In this document: piece by piece, positions 35,276 to 43,600 of the stretch | How the letters are laid out: each line of letters starts with the position of its first letter | How positions within the stretch are numbered: the stretch's first letter is position 1 | From: Bog-756 sp963812525 | GTDB lineage: Bacteria; Actinomycetota; Acidimicrobiia; Acidimicrobiales; RAAP-2 | DNA: 64,000 bases | Direction: 5' to 3' | Assembly (NCBI GenBank): GCA_963812525.1 | Contig: CAWEVL010000011.1 | Span: forward strand, 1,054,001 to 1,118,000 | Made by a program: the position numbers and the translations under genes | The notes under the pieces: generated by a model | Told to the model about the DNA's origin: nothing | The model's input: the letters and a program-made list of their open reading frames with translations, nothing else | Database searches by the model: none

Positions 35276-37087
35276 TCAGGGCGCGTTCTGTGCCACCACG
35301 GCGAAGGCGTCCGGTGTGGACGGGTTCACCTCGTAGCTGGTCGGTCCCAGCTGGTAGCCCAGGTTCCAGAAAGCCAGGCCGGCCACCCGGAGGGCCCGGA
35401 GCTGGCTGAGCATGGTGGCGAACAGCTGGGCCCGGGCGGCATCGCCGGTCCCCTGCTGCCAGCCGAACTCCTCCACCACGACCGGCTTGCCGATCGACTG
35501 GCAGTAGGCCGCGGCCACCGGCGCCCAGGCCTGCATGCCGCCGTAGGTCTTGATGTCGCAGAAGGCGTCGGTGGAGAGGGAGAAGATGGACCGCCAGTCG
35601 ATGCCGGCGCCCGACTCGTTCAGGTACCCCAGCCCTCCTGTGTTGAACAGCACCGCCCCACCCTGCTGCTGCCACTCGGCGGTCACGGCGGCGTAGAAGG
35701 AGGTCAAGTCGGCGGTGGAGTAGGTGATGGTGCACGGAGCTCCGGTGGTCTTGGCCGTGAACGAGTGGGAGCCGACGGGCAGGGGCTCCCCGGCGGCCGA
35801 CACGAAGGCGATGGTGGGGTCGTCCTTGTAGACCAGGTGGCTCACCGTGTTGACCCGGTTGGCCACCCAGCCGATGAACTGGCTCCAGTCGGCCGTGTAG
35901 GGGTCGACGCACCGGTTCCAGAGCATGGCCCGGTAGTCGGACAGGCCCAGGTCCACGTGGAGCCCGGCGGCCCCGGCGGCGGCGATCATGGCGTCGACGT
36001 AGGCCCACCGGGCCGGGTCGTAGGGGTCGGTCGAGGGGTCACCCTTCACGTTGAGGAAGTCGGTGATGCGGACGGTGTTGAGGTGGGCCTGCTGGGCCAG
36101 GGCGATGGTCCCGGCCGGGTCCTTGATCCCCGACTGGTACGGGGTGAGCCCCGGGTTGTAGATGGTCGACCCGTACATGGACCAGGGCGACCCGTTGACA
36201 CAGAGGGCGGTGCCGCACACCGTGACCTGGCCCGAGGTGGTGCCGGCCCCACCGGTCGAGCCGGTGGTGGTGGTGGTGGTCGTGGTGGTCGTGGTGGTCG
36301 TGGTGGTCGTCGTCGGGTCACTGTCGGTGTCGGTGATGGGCGGCGTCGTGGTGCTCGTCGAGGTCGTGGCGGTGGAGGCGTCGGTGGACCCGGCCGCGGC
36401 CACCAGGGCCGAGGTGAAGACGGCCTGACTGGTCACGGACGGGTGGTGCGAGGTCACGGCCAGGCCGGCTTCGAGCGGCCCGAACAGGCCGGGGACCGTC
36501 TTGGTCGACCCCGACACCTTGGTCCAGGTCAGCCCGTCGGCCGAGGTGTAGGCGGTGAACGTGGAGCCGGCCCGGAGGATCCGGAGGTACACGCCGGTGC
36601 CGGCGGCCTCGCCGCCGGCGTTGGTGGCCGACTGACCGGCCGCCGTCCGGAACTGGGTGGCCAACCCGTGCTTGGGGGTCACCACCACGTCGTAGTAGGC
36701 GGCGTCGGCCACCGAGCTGGACCGGATCATCACCCCGGCCTTGGCGTTCTGATCGGTGTCGGTCTGTGACACGACCTCGGCGCTGACCGTGCCGTCGCCG
36801 GGCAGGGTCTGCCAGTCGAAGTGGAAGGCGTCCGACGTCCCCCAGATGTCGGCCCCGCCGCCGGCGACCGACCAGCCGGAGGTCGAAACCAGGTCACTCC
36901 CGGCCGGCGACGGTGGTCCGATGTCCTGGCAGGTCCAGCCGGCCGGGCACCCCGGTGCTCCGGTCGCCGCGGTGATCGTCCCCACCCCGACGGCGACCGC
37001 CGCCACCAGGCCGGCCAGGGCCATCCGGACCACGACGCGCCGTCTCCCCCGCGGATCGCTCACCATGGGGGCAGCAGGACCTTCCAT
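35276..37087 (-). CDS. Secreted GH5-like glycoside hydrolase with an N-terminal lectin-like module
   Basis: The 603-residue protein (ATG at 37087 after GAGGTGG; the frame is open to 37174) has a signal peptide, one lectin-like module (about 47-215, beginning CPAGWTCQDIG), a poly-Thr linker (about 255-280) and a GH5-like barrel (about 285-603). Candidate catalytic residues are Glu434 in AAGEPLP and Glu540 in VVEEFGW, the acid/base and nucleophile positions of clan GH-A enzymes. The catalytic domain is a paralogue of the whole protein at 58571-59635. Last gene of the minus-strand operon, separated from the GT-C gene by about 250 bp. Confidence 0.82.
   Translation of the reverse strand: MEGPAAPMVSDPRGRRRVVVRMALAGLVAAVAVGVGTITAATGAPGCPAGWTCQDIGPPSPAGSDLVSTSGWSVAGGGADIWGTSDAFHFDWQTLPGDGTVSAEVVSQTDTDQNAKAGVMIRSSSVADAAYYDVVVTPKHGLATQFRTAAGQSATNAGGEAAGTGVYLRILRAGSTFTAYTSADGLTWTKVSGSTKTVPGLFGPLEAGLAVTSHHPSVTSQAVFTSALVAAAGSTDASTATTSTSTTTPPITDTDSDPTTTTTTTTTTTTTTTTTGSTGGAGTTSGQVTVCGTALCVNGSPWSMYGSTIYNPGLTPYQSGIKDPAGTIALAQQAHLNTVRITDFLNVKGDPSTDPYDPARWAYVDAMIAAAGAAGLHVDLGLSDYRAMLWNRCVDPYTADWSQFIGWVANRVNTVSHLVYKDDPTIAFVSAAGEPLPVGSHSFTAKTTGAPCTITYSTADLTSFYAAVTAEWQQQGGAVLFNTGGLGYLNESGAGIDWRSIFSLSTDAFCDIKTYGGMQAWAPVAAAYCQSIGKPVVVEEFGWQQGTGDAARAQLFATMLSQLRALRVAGLAFWNLGYQLGPTSYEVNPSTPDAFAVVAQNAP
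36261..36314. repeat. Tandem GTGGTGGTC-like repeat coding a poly-Thr linker
   Basis: About 54 bp of GGT/GTC triplets in short tandem units encode a run of about 18 Thr residues on the minus strand. Such arrays slip easily, so linker length probably varies between strains. A less regular Thr-coding tract lies at 47824-47880. Confidence 0.7.
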
Positions 37088-37340
37088 GTCGTCCACCTCG
37101 GGTCCGGCCGGGTCGGGCCCCCGGTTCCCGCCACCGTCGGCCGGCGGTGGGGACGGCGGAGGCGCGGCCGCCACTCATCGGCACCGGACAGGGGGAGGGG
37201 GCGATTGGGTCACTCGCTCTTGGCATCGGCAGGTCGGTGGGCCGGCTGCAGGGCCAGACGCCGGCTTCGTCCCGCCCGAGGAGATCGAGGGGCGCGCCCG
37301 GTCATGGCCGGGCTCCCCCCGAGGACAGCGACCGCCGGCC

Positions 37341-38963
37341 TCACGGACCTCCGGCCGGAAGGGCTGGGCCGATCCGTTCGTAGACCCTGATCCGCCCCTG
37401 GGTCACCTGCAGCCGGAAGTCGGTGAAGCGGTCGGGGTGGGCGGTCAGGTCGGCGGTGACCTCGTCACCGGGATAGGCCACCACCCAGGCGACGTGGCCG
37501 GCCGGGTCGACGATGGCCCGGCCGAAGTACGGGTGGAAGCCGACGGTGACGAACTGCCTCAGGTCGAGCCCGGACGAGAACATGAGGGACGAGGCGGCCG
37601 AGTCGTCGGCCAGGACCTCGCCGCCCCGGTAGTGGTGGGCCAGGTAGAGGGCGGCCACCTCGGGCCGGCCGGCCGCCGCACTGGAGGTGCCGGTGCGGCC
37701 GTCGGCCAGGGTCAGCGGGGTGCCGAGGGCCATGAACAAGGTGGCCACGGCGGTGGCCCCGACGGCCACCGGCAGGGTCCAGCGCCACCTCCCGACCAGG
37801 GTGCCGAGGGCCACGGCGCAGAGCGGGAGGGCCACCACGCCGTAGCGGTCGTTCCACATCCCGTGGGGGAAGAGCTGGGGGACCCGGATGGTGGTCTGCC
37901 CGGCGTAGAGGGAGAGGACCTCGAAGACCACCGGGGCGGCCAGCAGGGCCATGGTGAACAGGGTCCGTCGGCGGTCGGGATACCGGACGGCGGCCAGGCC
38001 CACCACCGAGACGCCCGCGAGGATGAGGACCGGGCCACCGATGACGCCCACCATGTCCCACCCGTAGGTGAGGATGCTCTGGCCGATGCTGCCCTTGGTC
38101 CCGAGCAGGCCGAACTGGGCCTGGGCCCCGTTGATGGCCTGGGCGCTGTAGGCACTGTGCAGGAAGTAGAGGGGGTCATGGAAGATGATCAGGTTGTAGA
38201 GGAACCACAGGACCAGCCCGTAGAGGGCGATGGCGCCGAAGAGGACCAGGCTGGCCTGGGGGGACTTGCTCCGGCGGTCGGCCAGCCGGACCCAGACGGC
38301 CACCACGATCAGGGAGGCGCCCAGCAGCGCCCACCCCTCGTACCGGGTGAGGGTGGCGCAGAAGACGAAGAGGGAGGCCCAGAGCAGCTCACGGACGGCC
38401 AGCGTCCGCATCCACCGGCTCAGGTGGAACACCGCGCCCACCGTGAAGGCCAGGAGCACCGGCTCGGTGAGCGCGGTGGACTGGATGTAGAGCATGTTGA
38501 GGTTGGCGATGAACACGGCCATCCCCACCCAGGCGCCCAGCCGGCTGGCCGTGAGCTCCTCCACCAGCGAGAAGATGCGCAGGGCGGTGTAGACGAAGCA
38601 CAGCCCGCTGACGATGGCCCCGGCGGCCCCGTTGTGCCACAGCGGGGTGATGGCCACGAAGGGGACCAGCAGCATGTGGGGCAGGGGCAGCCACACGCTC
38701 CCCAGCTGGGCCAGCCCCGGGGTGAGCCCGTCGGTGACGTGCCGGGCCACGTCCAGGTGGGCGCGGGCGTCGCCGTAGAGGGTCATGGAGTGGGTGGCCG
38801 CCGACCAGGCGGTGCCGGCCGCGGCCGCCAGCACGGCCACCACCACGGCCAGGGGCGGCGGGTACAGGGGTCGGGCGGCCTCGGGGCGGCGGTCGGCCTT
38901 GGGCTGGGTGGCCGGCCCGGCGACGGGGGCGGGCTGCAGGCGGGGAAGGGTGACGAGGGCCAT
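37341..38963 (-). CDS. Multi-pass GT-C type glycosyltransferase (mannosyltransferase-like)
   Basis: The 540-residue protein has a membrane helix near residue 40, the acidic first loop TLYGDARAHLDVARHV (GT-C catalytic Asp), and about ten further hydrophobic segments (for example LAVRELLWASLFVF, VLFGAIALYGLVLWFLYNLI, VVFEVLSLYAG), then a soluble C-terminal domain. This is the layout of lipid-phosphate-sugar-dependent enzymes of the PMT/ArnT class, which transfer sugars outside the membrane. It is 5 bp after the GT2 gene, so the two probably act on the same glycan. Confidence 0.75.
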   Translation of the reverse strand: MALVTLPRLQPAPVAGPATQPKADRRPEAARPLYPPPLAVVVAVLAAAAGTAWSAATHSMTLYGDARAHLDVARHVTDGLTPGLAQLGSVWLPLPHMLLVPFVAITPLWHNGAAGAIVSGLCFVYTALRIFSLVEELTASRLGAWVGMAVFIANLNMLYIQSTALTEPVLLAFTVGAVFHLSRWMRTLAVRELLWASLFVFCATLTRYEGWALLGASLIVVAVWVRLADRRSKSPQASLVLFGAIALYGLVLWFLYNLIIFHDPLYFLHSAYSAQAINGAQAQFGLLGTKGSIGQSILTYGWDMVGVIGGPVLILAGVSVVGLAAVRYPDRRRTLFTMALLAAPVVFEVLSLYAGQTTIRVPQLFPHGMWNDRYGVVALPLCAVALGTLVGRWRWTLPVAVGATAVATLFMALGTPLTLADGRTGTSSAAAGRPEVAALYLAHHYRGGEVLADDSAASSLMFSSGLDLRQFVTVGFHPYFGRAIVDPAGHVAWVVAYPGDEVTADLTAHPDRFTDFRLQVTQGRIRVYERIGPALPAGGP

Positions 38964-38968
38964 GGGAC

Positions 38969-40678
38969 TCAGGACGCCGACCGGGTGTCGACCAGGATCC
39001 GGTCCTCCGCCAGGTGGGGCAGCTCACCGGGATCCTCGAACTTGCAGAACCCGTGCTCGGTCTTCTCCCAGAAGGAGGGCTTGGTGAACAGTTGGACGAG
39101 GGCCTTCCACGCCCCGACCGACATCAGGATCCAGTAGAAGGGGACCAGCAGGGCGTACTTCACGTCCTCGTAATTGCGTCGGACGAAGCACCCGCTCACC
39201 ACGGACAGCACGCAGGCCGCGTTGCCGACGATCAGCCCGAGGGTACCGAGGTAGAGGACGGGCCACGGGAAGATGGACTGGATGAGGTGGAGCTTGGTGG
39301 CGAACCACAGCACGGCCAGCAGCCAGAACAGCGGGTTGAGGAGCAGGCACAGGGTCCCGGCCCCGAAGAACAGCTGGAAGGCGGCGTAGGACTTGGCGCC
39401 CATCTCCCGGGCCAGCCCGAGGGGCCGGCGCATGTGGAAGAGGTAGGTCTGCATGTACCCCTTCACCCACCGGCTGCGCTGACGGATCCAATTGCGGTAC
39501 CGGCTGGTGGCCTCCTCGTAGGTGGTGGTCTCGAGGACCGCCGTCTTCCAGCCCCGGAGGTAGATGCGCAGGCCCAGGTCGGCGTCCTCGGTCACGTTAT
39601 AGCTGTTCCACCCGCCGATCTCCTCCAGGCGGGAGGTGGCGAAGTGGTTGGACGTGCCCCCGAGGGGGATGACCACGTCCATGGCCTGCAGTCCGGGGAG
39701 GAGCTGGTCGAACCAGACCGAGTACTCGGCGGTGAACCACCGGGTGAGCAGGTTGTGGGTGCGGTTGAAGTAGTTGAGCTGGGCCTGCAGGCAGACCACG
39801 TCGGGCTCGGCCTGGGCGAAGGCCATGACCGACTTGCGGAGCTGGTCGGCCTCGGGCCGGTCCTCGGCGTCGTAGATGACCAGGTACTCCCCCAGGGCCC
39901 GGGCGAGGCCGTGGTTGCACGCCCGGGGCTTGCCCCTCGGCCCGACCTCGGGGATGACCAGGACCTCGAAGCAGGCTGGCAGGTCCAATACCGCCGCCGC
40001 CTCCCGCGTCTCGGTGTCGTCCTCCTCGAGCAGCAGCTTCACGTCGAGGCGGTCCTCGGGGTAGTCGAGCGAGAGGACGCCCTCCACCAGCTGGGTCAGC
40101 ATCGAGGCCTCGTGGTAGACGGGCAACAGGATGGTGTACACGGGCAGCTGGTCGTCGGCCACCCGCTCGCCGGTCACGTCCACCGTCACCCGGTGGGGAT
40201 CGTTGAGGGCCTTGGAGATCAGGGCCAACTTCATGACGTTGGCGGCCATGAAGAAGACCACCAGCCCGGCCATGACCGCCACCATGGTGGCCACCGGGGC
40301 CACCACCAGTCCGGCCACCAGGGCCACCCCGAGGCCGATGAAACCCACCCGCTGCCCGGTGGACAGGACGGTCGGCTGCTCGGTGGGGGGCGTGAGGGGG
40401 CGCCGCTGGCCGGGCGGTTCGGGCGAGATGTCGATGACCTGGCCCGATCCCGGTGCGAGGGCGGCCGGGTCACCGAGCCGTTGGTGGACCACGACCTTGT
40501 CGCCGCCCCTGACGGTGGCCATCAGGTGCCGGGGCGAGAGGGCCGACGCCCAGCCGGCCGGGGCCCGCCACCGGCCGGCCAGGCGCGCCGGCGTGGTGAC
40601 CCCGGCGCTCCACTCGGCCCGGGCCGAAGCCGGCTGGTCGAAGCCCATCCAGTCGGGCCAGTCGGCGGTCCAGGTCAT
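38969..40678 (-). CDS. Membrane-bound family 2 glycosyltransferase
   Basis: The 569-residue protein has a soluble N-terminal part, two membrane helices (about 110-155), a GT-A domain with TILLPVYHEASML, LLLEEDDTET, VIYDAEDRPE (DxD-type), NVTEDADLG and RQRSRW (QxxRW-like), and about four C-terminal helices. The QxxRW motif and helices suggest a processive or polymer-linked beta-glycosyltransferase. Only one base separates its ATG from the stop of the giant propeller gene upstream (TGACATG), so they are translationally coupled. Confidence 0.87.
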   Translation of the reverse strand: MTWTADWPDWMGFDQPASARAEWSAGVTTPARLAGRWRAPAGWASALSPRHLMATVRGGDKVVVHQRLGDPAALAPGSGQVIDISPEPPGQRRPLTPPTEQPTVLSTGQRVGFIGLGVALVAGLVVAPVATMVAVMAGLVVFFMAANVMKLALISKALNDPHRVTVDVTGERVADDQLPVYTILLPVYHEASMLTQLVEGVLSLDYPEDRLDVKLLLEEDDTETREAAAVLDLPACFEVLVIPEVGPRGKPRACNHGLARALGEYLVIYDAEDRPEADQLRKSVMAFAQAEPDVVCLQAQLNYFNRTHNLLTRWFTAEYSVWFDQLLPGLQAMDVVIPLGGTSNHFATSRLEEIGGWNSYNVTEDADLGLRIYLRGWKTAVLETTTYEEATSRYRNWIRQRSRWVKGYMQTYLFHMRRPLGLAREMGAKSYAAFQLFFGAGTLCLLLNPLFWLLAVLWFATKLHLIQSIFPWPVLYLGTLGLIVGNAACVLSVVSGCFVRRNYEDVKYALLVPFYWILMSVGAWKALVQLFTKPSFWEKTEHGFCKFEDPGELPHLAEDRILVDTRSAS

Positions 40679-40679
40679 G

Positions 40680-43600
40680 TCAGCTCCCGGTCACGGTCAG
40701 GGCGTTGAGGCCGACGGTGGCCAACGCGGCGGGCGAGTGTGAGGTCACGGCGGCGCCGGCCAGCACCGGGCCGGACAGGGACGCCACGGTGGCGGCCGAC
40801 CCGGTCACCGGGGTCCAGGTGATGCCGTCGGGCGAGGTGGCGGCGGCGAAGGTCGTCCCGGTCCGGGTCACCTCCACGTAGAGGGGCGCGGTCCCGGCCA
40901 GCGCGGCCAGCTGCACGGCGTTGACGCCCTGGGCGGTCCGCTCCTGGACCACGACCCCGTTCCCCCCGGTCACGTAGACCGCGTAGTAAGGCGACCCGGG
41001 GTCGGTGGTGGCCCGGACCATCACCCCGGCCTTGGCCCACGGGTCGGTGGCCGTCACCGAGGTGACCTGGGAGGCCACGGTGCCGTTGGCGGCCAGCGGC
41101 TGCCACACGTAGTGGAAGGCGTCGGCCGTGCCCCAGATGTCCGGGCCGCCGGCCTTCAGGGTCCAGGTCGCTCCGCTGGTGGTCTGGCCCCCGATGGGGG
41201 TGACCGCGCCGATGTCGGAGCAGCTCCACGCGGCCGGGCAGTTGAGCGACGAAGGTGGGAACGAGCCGGGGGTGATGGCCACGGTGTCCAGGGTCACGGC
41301 CGAGCCGGTGCCCTGGTTGTGCGAGGTGACGGCCAGGCCGGCCAGGAGGGGCTGGGGCAGCGTGAGCACCTGGGCCGAGCCGGGCACCAGGGTCCAGGTG
41401 ACGCCGTCGGGCGAGGTGTAGGCGCTGTAGGTGGTGGTGGTCCCCGAGGTGTACCGGCCGATCTCCAGGTAGACCGGGACCGTCCCGGGCACCGACACCT
41501 GGGAGCTGGAGCCCCCCTGGGTGCCCCGCCACTGCACGGCGATGCCCTGGCCCGGGGTGACGAAGGCCGCGTAGTAGGGCGAGCCGGGGTCGGTGGTGGC
41601 CCGGAGCATGACGCCGGCCTTGGCCCACACACTGGTGTTCTGCTGGGCGGTGACATGGGCCGAGACGGTGCCGTCACCGGTCAGGGTCTGGGCGGCCAGG
41701 TGGAAGGCGTCGGCCGTGCCCCAGATGTCGCCACCGCCGCCGACCTCGGACCAGGTCCCGTTGGTCAGGCTGTCCGAGCCCGAGGGCAGGGCCCCGCCGA
41801 TGTCGGTGCAGCTCCACCCGGTGGGGCACACGCCGGGCGGCGGGGTCTCCCCCGGGGTGACGGCCACCGTGTCCAGGGTCACGGCCGAGCCGGTGCCCTG
41901 GGCGTGGGAGGTGATCCCGAACCCGGCCAACAGGGTGCCGGTCATGGCCAGCACCTGGGTGGAGCCGGGGACCAGCGTCCAGGCGGTCCCGTCGGGCGAC
42001 GAGTAGGCGCTGTAGTAGACGGTGGCGCCCGAGGTGTACCGGGTCACCTTGAGGTAGACGGGCGCGGTCCCGGGCACCAGGATCTGCGAGGTGGCCGCCC
42101 CCTGGGTGGGCCGCCACTGGACGGCGATGCCCTGGCCCGGGGTGACGAAGGCCGCGTAGTAGGGCGAGCCGGGGTCGGTGGTGGCCCGGAGCATGGGGCC
42201 GGCCTTGGCGAAGGGGCTGGTGTTCTGCTGGCTGGTGATGTGGGCGGTGACCGAGCCGTCGCCGGTCAGGGTCTGGTTCACCAGGTGGAAGGCGTCGGCC
42301 GTGGTCCAGATGTCACCGCCGCCGCCGACCTCGGACCAGGTGCCGTTGGTCAGGCTGTCCTGGCCGGGGGGCAGGGCCCCGCCGATGTCGCTGCAGCTCC
42401 ACCCGTTGGGGCAGACGCCCGGTGGCGGGCAGGCCCCGCCGAACTGGGCCAGATTGTCCACGGTGGCCACCGTGTAGGCGGCGTCGTTGTGGGAGTCGGT
42501 GGCGATGCCCGAGGTGAGGAAGCCGGTGAGGTTGAGGGCCACCGTCGAGCCGGGGATCCAGGTCCAGTTGACCCCGTCGGTGGAGGTGAAGCCGGCGTAG
42601 TAGACCACCCCGGTGGTGGTGTCGGTGTACCGCTCGGCCAGCACGTAGACCGGGGTGACGGCGGGCAGGTTGGAGCTGCCGCCGGCCGGGTTGGCCAGCA
42701 GCTGGTTGGTCTGGGCCCCTTCGCCGGCCCGCCACTGGACGATGACCCCGTTGGCCGGAGTGGCGAACACGCCGTAGTAGGGCGCCTGGGGGTCGCTGCC
42801 GTTCTGGCCCCGGATCATGACGCCGGTCTTGGTGAAGCCGTCGGTGTAGCCGGTCTGGGACACCACCCGGGCGCTCACCGTGCCGTCCCCGTTGGGCGAG
42901 TTGGCCGGGTCGTCGGGGAAGTTCTCGTACTCGTAGCGGAAGTTGTCGAAGACCGACCAGATGTCCGAGCCGCTGCCCTGGATGGTCCACACTCCGGTGG
43001 TCGACGGGGAGGTGGGCTCGGCCGGATTGATGTAGATCTGGTTGCCCGGCAGGATGTTGGTGCCGAGATCCGAGCAGGTGAAGTCCTGGGGGCAGATGCT
43101 GGGCGGTGGCGAGGTGATGGAGGCCAGGGTGACGGCGTTGAACACCACCGGAGGGGTGACCCGGGGGGAGTCGGCGGTGGCCGCCATGCCGGCCAGGTAG
43201 TTGGTGCCCATCGGAATGGCCTGGGACGAGCCGAGGACCGGGGTCCAGTTCACGCCGTCCGTGGAGGTCTCGGTGGAGAAGAACTGCTGGGCCGGGCTGA
43301 TGGCCGTGTCGTTGTAGGACACGATCTCCACGTAGGCCGGTGACTTCACCGTGGGCAGCGGGAGCGTGGTGGTGCCGTCGGTCACCCCGTCGTAGTACCG
43401 CCACGAGACGGTGGCCGAGCCTCCCGGATTGAACAGCACGGCGTAGTAGGGCGAGCTGGGCAACAGGTTGGCCCGCATCATGATGCCCTCCTGGGAGGTG
43501 GCCGGGGAACCGGCCTGGGTCACCACCTGGGCCGACAGGGTCTCGTCCCCGGTCGTCGTCTGGGACACGTAGTGGAACGAGTCCGTGGCGTTGCCGATGC

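Noticed and set aside
36261..36314. Triplet-repeat tract considered as a CRISPR-like or satellite repeat
   Set aside because: It is in frame and encodes a Thr linker between two domains.
36716..39137. Long plus-strand frame of 793 codons opposite the GT-C and GH5-like genes
   Set aside because: Composition (Gly, Gln, His, Val) is that of an antisense shadow of high-GC genes.
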